DNA of 64,000 nucleotides from Multifurca ochricompacta (taxonomy: Eukaryota > Basidiomycota > Agaricomycetes > Russulales > Russulaceae), in NCBI GenBank assembly GCA_022496185.1, contig WTXG01000200.1, forward strand, positions 1 to 64,000. Reading direction: 5' to 3'. A program made the position numbers and the translations under genes. Under the pieces are notes generated by a model that saw only the letters and a list, made by a program, of their open reading frames with translations, was not told where the DNA came from and did not search any database. Below, piece by piece: positions 33,207-44,523 of the stretch (the stretch's first letter is position 1; each line of letters opens with the position of its first letter).

Positions 33207-34634
33207 TCAGTCGATGCGCTCAAGGACAAGTGCGAGGGTGGCCGCGATGCGGTCCAGCGGGTCAGTGGGAGGAGGCGGAGCTGCAATGTCAGCGGGGGCC
33301 TCAGTAAGATAGGATAGGGAAGAAGACATAGCAGAGGGGCCCTCATCGGGGCCCAACATCTCTTCCTTGACTGCGTGAATTGACACCGCCATGCCATGAT
33401 AGGCGGCGTCAAAGCCAGAAGCGCTCACAGGGTGGAAGAAGGCATCCTCCAAGGGCTGCGAGACAACCGGGGGTGAAACGGCCATAGGGGCCTCGGGCAG
33501 GGTCTCTGGGACCACCTCTTCAGAAGGGTGAGAGGAGGTGCGGGAGGCCGGGTGGGAAGGGTAGGGAGCCACATGCTGGCGGGTCAGCATCTGCGGTGAT
33601 TCACGGCGCGCGGGCTTTTTGGACTTCCGCGATTTGGAATGCAGGGTGTGGTCAAAGTCTGCTAGTGGGGAGATGGCCAGCAAGTCGATTTCGGCTTGGG
33701 CCCATGCATGACGCTCAGCCACATATTGGACATGGTAGGTGGAGATCTCCTGGGAGACCTTGGCGTGCATCACAGCCTCCAGCTCAGACTGGACTCGGGC
33801 TTGGGTTTGATCCCGCGTGGCGTAGACCTCGGCAGCGACCTTGGTCTCAAGCTGTTGGCGGAATTGAAGGCGGAGGTCCGCCATGAACTCGGGGGTGGCC
33901 ACCTGGGCAAGCCACTCAGCGCGGAGGTCCACGTGCAACAATTCATCGATTTGGGCACTGAGGCGGTTGATGTGGGCCTGGGCGTTGGACTGGTGCCCGT
34001 TGACGATATGGTGGAGTTGGGCCACCATGGCCTGGATGTGAGAGAGTGGGGTTTGAGGGACCTCCACGCCCTGCAGTAATGAAACCGCATCGGTGAAATC
34101 TCCACCCTCATGGTAATCGAGCATGGAGACAGCGGAGGGAGATCGGAGGAAGCCGTGTGTGATGGCTCCCAGGATGTTTCGGAGCAACCTGCCCCAAGAG
34201 ACCGGCTCGAGGCCAGAGTGGTAAGAATGCTCACCTGAGCGCTGAATCCCAGCATCTAGGAGAGCAGTGGTAATGCTATTGGATCTCTCCAACAGCACAG
34301 AAGACACGCCCATGTCAGATCTTTCTTCCATGCGGAGGGCAGCCACAAGGTAGTAAAGAGAGTAGCCCATGCTACCCTCTGAAGCATTGTGAAGGTCCTG
34401 ACGACAGGACTCGTTAAGTATTTTGATGCACTGCTCATGGGCAGCGGAGTCGAGGTGGGGGTCACAATCCGGAGTCTCAACCGGGTCATAGAGCATAGGT
34501 CGGAGGTAGGCAATGGCCGCCTCATCTGACATGAGCTCAGGTGGGAAGTGGAGGGGGTTGGAGACCCCAAGGAGGAGACGGTCACCCCCAGTGCAAGGGG
34601 GCGGAACGTAGGGAGGAGGAGGGGATGGGGTCAC
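33207..34634 (-). CDS. LINE first ORF, 475 aa, unknown function
   Basis: An intact minus-strand frame lies upstream of the CCHC gag-like ORF. It starts with a proline-rich leader (MTPSPPPPYVPPP), then a helical region with SAAHEQCIKILNESCRQD and MGYSLYYLVAALRMEE, then a long charged segment (about residues 190-320) that looks like coiled coil, and a Ser/Pro-rich C-terminal third. No zinc knuckle or enzyme motif is visible. The frame is open in an otherwise decaying element, and the spacing to the next ORF is 114 bp. I do not recognise a family; a structural role is possible. Confidence 0.65.
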   Translation of the reverse strand: MTPSPPPPYVPPPCTGGDRLLLGVSNPLHFPPELMSDEAAIAYLRPMLYDPVETPDCDPHLDSAAHEQCIKILNESCRQDLHNASEGSMGYSLYYLVAALRMEERSDMGVSSVLLERSNSITTALLDAGIQRSGEHSYHSGLEPVSWGRLLRNILGAITHGFLRSPSAVSMLDYHEGGDFTDAVSLLQGVEVPQTPLSHIQAMVAQLHHIVNGHQSNAQAHINRLSAQIDELLHVDLRAEWLAQVATPEFMADLRLQFRQQLETKVAAEVYATRDQTQARVQSELEAVMHAKVSQEISTYHVQYVAERHAWAQAEIDLLAISPLADFDHTLHSKSRKSKKPARRESPQMLTRQHVAPYPSHPASRTSSHPSEEVVPETLPEAPMAVSPPVVSQPLEDAFFHPVSASGFDAAYHGMAVSIHAVKEEMLGPDEGPSAMSSSLSYLTEAPADIAAPPPPTDPLDRIAATLALVLERID

Positions 34635-34669
34635 AACTTGTGCCCCGATGAGGACAACAGATTATAGAA

Positions 34670-35012
34670 CAGGTATGGCGCAGCCTACACTAGATACTAC
34701 ATTACTGCTAGCTATCTCACCTTTGATTTACTTTGAGACTTAGATGCAGTCATTAATGCGATAGCAACTGCTTCAATCTATAGCAGTTATACAGTAGTTT
34801 ATATACAATTTAATGTACTATATCGGCTACTTAATTATACGAGTGCGTTATCTCGTTATTGATGTGATTTGATCACATGCCTGATCTTAGATGTATATTC
34901 TAAGTAATCTAGCTAATTATGAACGCGTTCTTACTTGCATTATCTACACGTGATCACAATCATGTCGTACCGCTATCCCGGAGCCTCTGTACCGGTATCT
35001 TGGTTCAACACA
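34670..35012. repeat. Copy of the TIR repeat at 8843-9375
   Basis: The left part ATAGAACAGGTATGGCGCA matches the TIR of the 8843 element. The interior is shared with 8870-9110 and 12820-13045, including a TATATACAATTTA word and a TTGGTTCAACA end. The right TIR is missing. It lies in the LINE 5' region. Confidence 0.6.
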
Positions 35013-35058
35013 GATGAGTCCACCGAAGACGATGAACTCAGCTCTATAGGATTGGTGG

Positions 35059-35677
35059 TGTGACAATCTGCGGTTTGCGTGACGTTTCGTAACGGCGTGT
35101 GACGACATTGTGACCATATGTCGCACGTGCTGTGATAGCTGCCCCCTCTGAAGTCCCCATTTCTTTCATCATTTATTATCTGTAGAGGGCGCAACCCCTC
35201 CTTTTCACTCATGTCCTATTATATCTCACTCCAGGGCATAACCCCTGGGATCCAGGACTACCGATCTACTTATCAGAACCCTTTATTTAGCTTATACACT
35301 TCTGATGTACCTGTTACTGATGTGCCTCTCTTTGATGTGCCTTCTCAAACATGTATTTAGACTACTAGGTTACAGAGACAGACCCTAAGTCTGTTCTCTT
35401 GTATCTAATACAGGTGTATTCGATTTCACAGAACTCCACTTGAACTCCCTAAGTGGCAGCTTAAGGAGCCTTCTCCCCAGTAAGCTCAGCAGGGCATATT
35501 GCCGCTGCCTTCAACTTTGTTTCCTGCACATGCCCCCTCCATATCGTCGTGGGCACTTGAAACTTTGACCCAATTTAGATCTTCTTTGTTAGAAACCGAA
35601 TCTTGAGTGCGCCTGCATCTTGAGGGCCTTCAGACATCGAAAACAAGACTGGACACAGCAGGCACCTGGCTGTGACA
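35059..35677 (+). mobile_element. Solo LTR (619 bp) related to the 17893 family
   Basis: It starts TGTGACAATCTG and ends CTGTGACA with the 5-bp duplication GGTGG (35054-35058, 35678-35682). GACAGACCCTAAGTCTG and the following TTCTCTTGT are shared with the 514-bp LTRs. No internal region remains, so it arose by LTR-LTR recombination. It lies in the LINE 5' region. Confidence 0.9.
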
Positions 35678-35842
35678 GGTGGCATCGCCACCAGACATAT
35701 CAACAGTTTGAGGCTTATGGGCTGAAGGGGCCTGCAATGAGAGGAGGGGTAAAACTGGTTTGGTACAATCTATCTAACAAAAAACACCCCAAAGCGAGCA
35801 AGGCTCAAGCTTGATGGTGGTGGTTTGAGAGAAAGAAGGGGG

Positions 35843-36306
35843 ATTGGTTATAGGAGGTGACCGTTAGAACTATCAGTATGTGTCATGTCATTCCGCTTTA
35901 CCGCCCCTAGCTCAAACTATTTTTCAGTACTAGTAACTACTCGCCTTTTAGCTGTCACACAGATTCCCGATACTTGTGAGGTAGCGTATGCGTACTCCGG
36001 AGGGCTAGGGGTACTGTATATAAGTGGATCGGCCAGCTTAATTCAAAGCTGGACAGTACAGCAGACGAAACAACACGCACCGCCTTCCGCCACCGACTTT
36101 GTGCACTCGCCGCAACTTGCTTCTCGACCTTTGATGTTGGTTTGGAGCATGTTTTCCGGATCCGTTCTACCGATGAGGACTTTTCCATCGCTGTTCAATG
36201 AGCAGTAACCGTCTACGACAACACGCCACCATTATATCTCACAGGCAAAAGCCTTGATTTTCTTACCCGACTTCTTTGTCGCCATCATCGGTTGATCCAC
36301 CTTCTT
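35843..36306 (+). pseudogene. Giant paralogue 1, fragment 3
   Basis: Gene sequence resumes after the LINE complex with the second copy of the 16-bp duplication and reads E-V-T-V-R-T-I. A GT-AG intron follows (GTATGTGT near 35878 to TTTTTCAG near 35925), at the position of intron 2 in paralogue 2. Downstream, ARGTVYKWIG, TCFSTFDVGLEHV and DEDFSIAVQ align with paralogue 2 at 55250-55450. Stops occur (for example near 35978 and 36200). It ends at the TIR element at 36307. Confidence 0.88.
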
Positions 36307-36408
36307 CATCAGGAAAATGACATTTTGCTGGATTGGCTAGTGCTAGCCATTCCAGCCAATCCAGCAATCCAGATTCTCGGTTAGCTCTAGTGGGCTTGTC
36401 TGGATGCT

Positions 36409-36500
36409 TAGAGCCACTTTTCAAATGTAGAGCTACTTCTCAAAAGTAGAGCTACTTCTCTTACCTTTTATTCAAATCTAGAGCTACTTCTCTTACCTTT
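36409..36500 (+). repeat. Short tandem repeat with core AGAGCTACTTCTC
   Basis: The word AGAGCTACTTCTC recurs three times in about 90 bp, preceded by a variant, near the left end of the 36307 element. Subterminal repeats of this kind are common transposase-binding arrays; that role is inferred. Confidence 0.65.
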
Positions 36501-37444
36501 TCTGGATTCACTTTTATTTTTTTCTTACTCCGATTTTCACATTAAAAATATAAATCTATTATAATATTTATACTAATACAAATTAGACTAAAGGGGACAT
36601 ATACAACCGGGGTCCTGGGAGTTGTGGAAACACAGAGTCGTGGAAATGCCAAAGTGAAAAAAAAAAGATATTAACTCCCAGCAGATCAGATGAACACAGA
36701 AGACTTACTAATGTTGTGTCCATCGCAAGTGTTTCACCAGACAGCATTTAAAAGATGACAGCTCCTGGTCTGATATAAGTGACCAAAGTAGAAGGGCCTA
36801 GCAACAAAAGGGCACACACAGAGAGAATGAACAGCACACCATAGCCCAAAGAGAACATCAGGATGGGCTCAAGAACACCATCTTCCTGGGAAAATGGTAA
36901 TGAGAGTAAGAGAGAGCAACTCAAGAATGAAATAGGAAGGGCGTACCAAGTGCGACAAGTCAACAACTGCTCACAGGCAAGAGAACACCAAACACACTGC
37001 ATACAAGTATGACAATGTTGCTGGAAAGATGAAATAGTAGAGCCTCACCTCTCTTCATGACACCCACATGGTCAACTTGACTAAGTTCAAAGTTAAAAAG
37101 TTGTCAGCGATAGAAGGAAAAAAGAGCTTATATTTACCTTTCTGCATCTAGCCCTCAATAAAGAGAAAAGATCCTGTCATGGAAGGAAGTGACATGGTGA
37201 GCATGAGTAACTTGGCCGCAAAAGAGAGAGATGGAGGAAGAGGGAGAGGGAGATTGTGAGAGGGAAAAGGAGAAAGATAAATGTGAAGACGATGCGGGGA
37301 AGACAGCTTTTTGATTGGAGTGTGGAGTGAGAATTGTGCGTGCAGCGTGGAAAATGTAGTTCCCACACTCACACTCAATGGCAAACCAAACCAAAGAGCG
37401 CGTTGAGTGCAGATAAGGTGAACTATATAATAATAATAATTATT

Positions 37445-37740
37445 ATTATTATCTTTTATTTACGCAGCAGATAAGATAAAGTAATGTTAATGTTGTCAAA
37501 ACTGAAGTGAACGCTTACAGAAAATAGTCCTTTAAAACCAAAAAAAGAGTGTGAAATAAAGAGAGAAAAAATAATACTATTTACTTGTGACAAGATTTGA
37601 AGGAACATATTGTGCATGCAGTGTGTAATTGTCTCTGAATCGGTTATCTGACTCACTTTGAATGATCTAATCGAGCCCGGCTGTCCAGTCCCACCAATGC
37701 GGTAGCTACTGGCCTTTCTCAATAAATTTGTGGCCATTCA
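37445..37740. repeat. Dispersed repeat shared with 63185-63470
   Basis: Shared words include TCAAAACTGAAGTGAA, AATAGTC, TTTACTTGTGACAAGAT and the end CGAGCCCGGCTGTCCAGTCC. A shorter related piece lies at about 47975-48070. It is a non-coding repeat family of unknown type. Confidence 0.65.
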
Positions 37741-37952
37741 GACTGTTGCGCATCTGGGTGCATTCTTATGAGCAGCATATCTCATGCAAATTTATGGTAG
37801 TGATCCATTACCATTAAATTTCACAGACTCATGATAGGTTCTAAACTATGTGGTAGTCTGCCTTATTAGAATATGCGTATTGGAAGTATGATAGTTTGTC
37901 CAGCCCGGCATCTCCGGTATCGATTCATGCTGCATGCGCGCTGCTATTCCCA

Positions 37953-38521
37953 GATGGGTCTAATCATCCCCTTTGGACGGCACCTACTAAGAAGCGTGAG
38001 GTCCCTTTCACATGTCGCACCTGCTCCACTGCCATGTGCCTCGCCACAGGCCATGCCTTTCTTGCTGAATACCAGGAGCGCTTTCACCCCTCCCTCCCAG
38101 TCTCCTCTCGCACCTGCCCCTGCGACGACACTTCCTTGGCAACATTTGTGCATGTCCTCCTTGAATGCCCCTTGTACACTCAAGCTTGGGTGACTTCCTG
38201 CTGGAGTTCTTCCAGGACATGCGGGCCTTCCCCAAGCCTGTTACCTCCCTTCACCCTCATGAGCCAGCCTGATTTGGGGGGAATTTGGTGACCAGTAAGT
38301 TCCTTTTTCTCTCTGGCTTTGTTGAACGGCCTCTTTTTTTTCCTGTGGCCTCTCTACTTTAGAACACTACTTTAGTTTTTCCTTATGGGTTTTCCACCAT
38401 GACTTGGTGTCAACTTCCCATTGTTTGTAGTAATTAGTTGCTACATTGTACCCTGATGTGGCCCGCAATTGGGCACTGTCCTGCAAGCGCGTAATAGAAT
38501 CGATCCAAAAAAAAACAAAAA
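37953..38521 (+). mobile_element. 5'-truncated LINE copy with C-terminal coding remnant
   Basis: Plus-strand protein NHPLWTAPTKKR, CLATGHAFLAEYQERF and a C-C-H-C cluster ending LLECPLYTQAW match the C-terminus of the main LINE. The 3' end has the shared TACATTGTACCCTGATGT block and an A-rich tail. The duplication GCGCTGCTATTCCCA (37938-37952) is repeated with one change at 38522-38536. It is nested in the 36307 element. Confidence 0.88.
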
Positions 38522-38621
38522 GCGCTACTATTCCCACATATAGTAAATACAATCTGGCGCCCTAGCCATTCCATCCATTCTAGTCATTCTAGTCGTTCTA
38601 GCAAATGTCATTTTCCTGATG

Positions 38622-39937
38622 TTGAGCCCACCTTCCTACAAGGCATCTTGTCGAATCCATCTGGCTTCGACCTTGCCATTAAACGCTTTTGGAAGGGATT
38701 TCGTCGGGATACTTCCTCTAGCTGGCGTGTACTCATCCCACCCAATTCTCAGTGGATATCCTGCGCCACGGAAGGAGGGCAGGATGTCCATTATAATATA
38801 CTTACCGGCCAACTACTTGTAAGTGGAAAGCCATTGAGGAGGCTTCCCCGAGAGATAACGGAACATTCCACCTTCACGAGTGTCCTCGGAACGGTGAGCG
38901 TCGCAGATCTCTTGCTGGATTCATCTTGCTGATGCCCTTGCAGAGAATTCTTAATGTAGTCCCTGCTGAACACAACAATCACGGAATGGAATTCATTACC
39001 TCGTCGGTTGTCTTTGGACATCAGGTAAAGCATGGTATTTGTACTTTGCGTGGGACATTTGGCCAAGATCAACTAAAGGTTCAATTCGCGCGGCATGAGG
39101 GAGAAGTAGTGATTTTGCAAGCACAGCCCGTATGTTCACTGGCTCGACTTGAAAACTGGCGAAGTTGAATTTCGTCCAGCTGAATCTCCGTGGACGTCGG
39201 ACGCTTCCAATTGGCGCCTTTAGTTGACACACAAAGGCCGGGTTCTCCATCTCATGTCATGTCTCGATGTTCTCCCCGAGAAGGTCCGCTGGTGATGCTC
39301 GTCGACGTCCGCTCAAGTACTTTCAGCGCGATATCCCGCTCGCTCTTGGCACTGGAATCTCCTGAGTATATTATTATTACGTACACTCCAAATCGGGCCA
39401 CTCTCCCGTTGGAGATTTCTCTTCCTCGCTTGCGCCTGTCGTTCTTTGTCAACAAGGAACTGGAACTCGAGTGTCAAAGTATCCCAGGCTACGTTGTTGA
39501 CAAGGTCCAATCATGCGGAACTATGTTCGGCTTAAAAAATCAACTTGTCTTGTGTTCCAGCCTGGCAAGTTCCAAAACGTTTCTGCCTCCACGACGGGTC
39601 ATCGTCCCGCATGGACGAATATCCTTCGCAAAAAATGGAGAATTTACTGGGGTTTCCATAGAAAACGACGAACAAACACACATCCGCTGGCACGAATAGG
39701 TTGTTGACACTGATCTTGGATGCCTCAAAGGCAATGGGAGCTTGAACAGCACTCTCTATAAATGCTATTTGCATGCGCTAACTGGTCATTGCCTTCCCGA
39801 TCCTCTGCTCGGGCATACCGGAACAGAAGAGGCATTGTATATTTTGCGAAGCGCTACTTGCCGGTCATTCGAAAGGCTCGACGCCGAGGACGCAAAGCTC
39901 TTAGAATTAATTAGTGACCTTACACCGAACAGGGTTT
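38622..39937 (+). pseudogene. Giant paralogue 1, fragment 4
   Basis: This piece aligns with paralogue 2 from about 55553 to 56950. The words EGGQDVHYNILTGQLLVSGK, RLPREITEH, LRLSFFVNKELELECQSIPG and DPLLGHTGTEEALYILRS are conserved. Introns 3 and 4 are recognisable (GTGAGC near 38893 to CAG at 38942, and GTAAAG near 39024 to AAG at 39078), at the paralogue 2 positions. Frame changes split it into several frames. It ends at the GGTTT duplication of the copia element. Confidence 0.9.
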
Positions 39938-40244
39938 TGTAAGAGCTAGAAAAGCGAGTAGCTCAGTCTTTGGAACAGAAAGACTATATTGCTAGGTAAT
40001 ACCTAGAAAAGCGAGTAGCTACAGAAAGAATTAGTAAAAGACAATGTAGCTACGAAGAGAATGATACTGACCTCAGTCTTTGGAACAGAAAGACTGAGGA
40101 CACTAACTATGCGAATAGTCCTATAATAAAGTAAAGAAATTTGCACGACACCTCGTGCATTGTGTAGGACGGCCTCGATATGATCGATCTTGGGCCGCCA
40201 TCTCCGGTATCTATGTGGCTGCGTGCCGTGGCTGTATTCTAACA
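39938..40244 (-). repeat. Copia LTR, left (3' LTR of the minus-strand element)
   Basis: On the plus strand it begins TGTAAGAG and ends TCTAACA. It is 307 bp, the same length as the partner at 44524-44830. Confidence 0.95.
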
Positions 40245-40251
40245 CGCCCCC

Positions 40252-43200
40252 TCAGCCTGCACGCTGAATGCCCATCGCTTCAGTGAACTTCTCATGTTTC
40301 TCCCGCACAAGACCCTTTGTCAACACATCTGCAAGTTGTTCTTCTGTTGGTACATACTTCAATTCGATCTCTTGGTGTTCGTGCATGTGCCTCAAGAAGT
40401 GGTGTCTGATCTTGATGTGTTTGGTGCGATCATGGAATTCGGGGTTTCGGGTGACCGATATCGCAGATTGGTTGTCCATGTGAAGGGTAGTAGGTAAGTC
40501 ATCCTTCTGGTGGATTTCAGCTAGTAGCCGACGCAACCAGACGGCCTCCTTCGCGGCATGGGCTCCTGCAATATACTCTGCCTCAGTGCTCGATAGCGCA
40601 ATTGAAGGTTGCTTCTTCGAGCTCCAACTTATCGCGCCTCCAGCTAGCATGAAGACAAAGCCCGAAGTCGATTTTTGATCATTCACGTCGCTAGCCCAAT
40701 CGGCATCAACATAACCTTGCAGCTCAGTTCCTCTAGGTGCACTGCGTGTGAAGACTAGCTTCGTGCGCTTGTGGCTCTAAGGTAACGGAACGCGCGATCT
40801 AGGGCTCGCTGATGTTCCTCTCCAGGATTTGCAGCATGTCGTCCGAGTGCAGCGACTGTGTATGCGAGGTCCAGGCGGGTGCCGAGCATGGGATACATCA
40901 AGGCGCCAATGGCTTGCTGGTACGCCTTGACATCGACAGTGGGTGAGTCAAGTTTGATTAAGTGCTCATTTGCGAGAGCAGGGGTGCTGATGGGTCGAAC
41001 GTCAGATTTTCCGTAACGCGCCAAGATTTCTTCAATGTATTTTTTCTGGGAGAGTGCCATCCAACCTGCTTTCCGGTCGCGAGTGACATGCATCCCAAGA
41101 ATCCAGGTAAGCTCACCAAGGTCTGTCATTTCATAGACCCTTTTGAGTGCCTCCTTATCCTCATTTATTTCCTCCAGAGTTTTAGACACCATGGTGATAT
41201 CGTCAACGTAGAGGGCAATGATGGATGGGGTATTGTTTCTGTGGCGGACGAACACGGCGTGGTCGGCCTCGGTGCGTTGATATCCTATACTTTCTAACTT
41301 CGCTCTGATATCTTGGTACCATACGCGGCCGCCTTGCTTAGTGCCATACACCGCTTTGACTAGTCGGAGTACCATGCCCTCGGGGATGTCAAACCCGGGG
41401 GTGGTTCCATATATATTTCTTCCTTGAGCTCACCATTAAGATATGCCGACTTCACATCCATTTGGTGTACTTCAAGATCAAACTGCGTTGCCAATGCAAG
41501 AATTGCGCGAAGAGATGCAAACTTCGCAACAGGTGCAAAAGTCTCGTCGTAGTCGACGCCTTCGACTTGTGTGAAACCCTGTGCCACAATGCAAGCTTTG
41601 TGCCTCAAGACTTCCCCTGTGGGTCCACGCTTCGTGCGGAACACCCATTTACTGCTGACAACTTTACGTCCATTTGGGCGCGTGACAACCTCGTAGACTC
41701 CCATGCTTTCGAATGATCGCATTTCTTCCTGGCAGGCTGCATCCCACTTGCCAGTGTCGGGTCGCGCCATGGCTTCTCTGTAGGTGCGTGGGTCACTTGC
41801 TAGGTCAGATGTCGCAATATTGACTTGTTCTGCAGGGTCCCGTCTAGTTGCGTAAGAACTGACGGAATAGCGAGGGTCGTCATCGCGGACAGGAGGACGT
41901 GTGGATCGTTTGGGTCGGGTGGTAATGGTGGAGATGGGCGTTGGTTCTGGTGCTGGGGGTTCGGTGAGTGCACTCTCGACTTCGCTATCGCTACTTGGCT
42001 GATGTTGGCTAGTAGTTTTCGTTGGCGTAGTTATTGTATGCGGCTGAATGTTACTGTTTTCGCCTTCCTCCCTTGGCTCTGCATGTTCGGCGTTGTCAAT
42101 TTCGATGATTACTCGTTCATGACGACTTCCCGGCCCCCCTTCATCGAATATGACGTCGCGGGACTCAAAAAATCGGCCTGTAGAGCGATGTACCAATCTA
42201 AATGCCTTGCGCTGCCGCGCATAGCCGAGGAAAGTGCATTGGAGGGATCGTGCACCCAGCTTGGTGCGATACCTCGCAGGAATATACATGAACGCTCGGC
42301 ATCCAAAAATCCGCAGGTGAGAGACGTCTGGTTTGTTGCCGCTCCAAGCTTCTTCTGGGGTGGTGTCGTCTAGAGCGCGAGTAGGGGTGACGTTGTGCAG
42401 GTAAGCAGCGTATTCTAGCGCGTCGTACCAGTAGGTTTCAGGCAGATCAGCATCAAGTAACATCGTTCGGACCCTGTCGAGGAGTGTTCGATTCATCCGT
42501 TCAGCAACGCCATTGTGCTGAGGAGTGTCAGGTGTCGTCATCTCATGTCTGATGCCTTTATCTTGCAGGAACTTCTGGACTGTGGTTGCAGTGTACTCGC
42601 CCCCTCCATCTGTACGCAGCGCTTTGATTCGCCCTCCTGTTTCGACTTCCACGCGCGCAACGAAGGTTTTTAAGTGTCACATGACCTCGGATTTTTCGCG
42701 CATGCCGGCTACGAAGACTTTCCGCGACTTGTCATCCACCCAGGTTACAAAGTATTCAAACCCTTGGTGGGATTGCCGTGGTAGCTTTCCGCACACATCG
42801 GAGAAGACTCGGCCTAAGACTGCAGTGGCTCTGGTTTCCGTGGACTTCTGGATCTCAGCGCGTGTCTGCTTTCCCTTAAGGCATGACTCGCAGGGGCCAG
42901 GTGGACTTGACTCTGAGGTAATGTCCATTCCCTTGACCATTCCCTTTCGAACCATGCGGAGAACGGCGTCAGCGTTGAGATGCCCAAGTCTTCGATGCCA
43001 GGTATGTAGGTCTGCCTTTGCGACTGTGCTTAGTGCGATTAAAGCAGTTTCGTCTTTAGGGCTAATTTCGTCTCCTTCAGCCGGGAAAGCGTCCACCCTG
43101 GCGATGTGCACTGTCTCTGGTGCGACAGTACGTGCGTCCATGATGTAGAGGTTTCCTTCGAGGCGTCCCTCACAGGTAAGTACCCCAGTCTGACTATAGA

Positions 43201-44449
43201 TTTGGCAGGTGTTCTTAGCAAAGCGGACATCGGCTCCGCGGCTTGCGAGTTGGGCAACGGACAGTAGATTTCCATGCAATTCGGGAACGTACAGGACGTC
43301 TTGGAGAATTGTGTTAGTCCACTTGTTGTTTGCCCTCATTCGGACGTGGATACTACCGACGCCAGTGCCAAGAATTGAGCTGTTATCGCCTAGGACGATC
43401 TTGACTGGGATTGAAAGTGATTTAAACTGGAAAAACCAATTCCTATGGGAACACATGGTACGTGATGCCCCTGAATCGATTATCCATTGCTGATTGAGGT
43501 CGACGCGTGCTGATAGGACTTGTAGCACTTTGAACAGGAGTACGGGGTCTTTGCTTTGGATGGGCTGGCTATCCGTTACAGCGACTTTTGCCGCGGCCTT
43601 AGCGTTAGAGGAGGATTGCTGAGCATTAGCACCTGAGTCAGTAGCTTTGGCTTCATTTTCCTTCTTGAGCTTCCAACATTCTTCCACCACATGCCCACGC
43701 TTTTTACAGTGAGTACACCGTTTCTTTGGCTTGTCCTCTTCTGACTTTCCTTTTCCTTTTTTAGCTGCTTTTGCTGAGCGCGTGAAGTAAGCGGTCGCGC
43801 CAAGGCCCGATTCTTGGACGCGGCGCTGTTCGTCAAGGATTATCTGTGACTTAACGTGTTCAACAGTGAGGGAAGAGGGATTTGTCGTGGAAAGGATGGT
43901 TTTTAAGGTGGATAGAGAGGTTGGGAGTGAGGAAATGATTGCGAAGGCGACGAGCTTGTCATCCAGTGGTAAGCCAATGTTGGAAATTGTATGGGCAGCC
44001 CTGACTATGGCATTTATCTGGGGCTCCAGGGATTCTGTGTCCGAGAGGGTGGAGCGGAAGACGTCGTTGATAAGGTAGACTATCTTTTGTTCTCCTTTGC
44101 CTTCGTAGCGGACTAATAACTTATCCCAGCATTCCTTGGCCGTCTTTGCGTACAGGACAGTACTTAGGGGTTCGTCCTTGAGAGTTAATGATATTTGTGC
44201 TTGCGCTTTGCTATCTTTGAATGCCCATTCCTCCTGTGCTTCAGGAGGTGCTGTAGGATTTGGCTGAGGCTCTGATCCATCAACCACGGACCACAATCTC
44301 CGCAGTTTCAAGACCATTTGAACTCTGTACTTCCAGAACGTGAAATTGCCACCATCTTCTTCCAAGTATGGTATGTCATATTGACGTGCTCCTTTTGTAG
44401 ACGGTGCTGCTGCCGCTTTGGGTGCCGCTGTGCTGATTGGGGAACTCAT
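40252..44449 (-). pseudogene. gag-pol: Copia gag-pol (one stop, two frame changes)
   Basis: Minus strand from the ATG at 44449. In order: gag domain (FTFWKYRVQMVLKLRRLW), CCHC knuckle CTHCKKRGHVVEEC, protease WIIDSGASRTMC, integrase HHCC (HRRLGH...CESCLKGK) and core (TDGGGEYTA, TPQHNGVAERMNR), RT (KARLVAQGF-like KACIVAQGFTQ; catalytic ALYVDDITMV), RNase H (SSTEAEYIAG, KYVPTEEQLADVLTKG). A TGA stop at 42679-42677 lies in the integrase, probably from CGA. One-base losses near 41380 (C/G run) and near 40760 (A run) shift the frame. Domain order IN before RT is diagnostic for copia. Confidence 0.95.
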
Positions 44450-44523
44450 TGTTTATGGTGCGTGGTGGTTTTCTGTCTGGTATGTATTCTGGTTCAATTT
44501 AGAGAAACTCAGGTCTCATAATC

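Larger units (their letters stand above)
14015..35842 (-). mobile_element. Tad-like LINE, minus strand, enlarged by nested insertions
   Basis: The poly(T) at 14014-14028 is the poly(A) tail on the minus strand. A 16-bp duplication (13999-14014 and 35843-35858) brackets the unit, as produced by target-primed reverse transcription. Reading right to left: 5' region with a repeat and a solo LTR, ORF1 (34634-33207), a CCHC gag-like ORF (33092 to 23962, interrupted by chromovirus 2), ORF2 with endonuclease (23913 on), RT (interrupted by a degenerate gypsy), then RNase H and a C-terminal Cys/His region (interrupted by a hAT and a tRNA-bearing element). Without the insertions it is about 8 kb. It cannot be active now. 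Confidence 0.9.
36307..38621. mobile_element. DNA element with perfect 19-bp inverted ends
   Basis: CATCAGGAAAATGACATTT occurs at 36307-36325 and inverted at 38603-38621. Alignment to paralogue 2 shows that the flanks join as ...CTTC-TTGAGCC, so the target duplication is at most TT. Subterminal ATTCTAG-type words occur at both ends. It contains short tandem repeats, an AT-rich middle, a dispersed repeat (37445-37740) and a truncated LINE (37953-38521). No transposase frame is recognisable. Confidence 0.75.
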
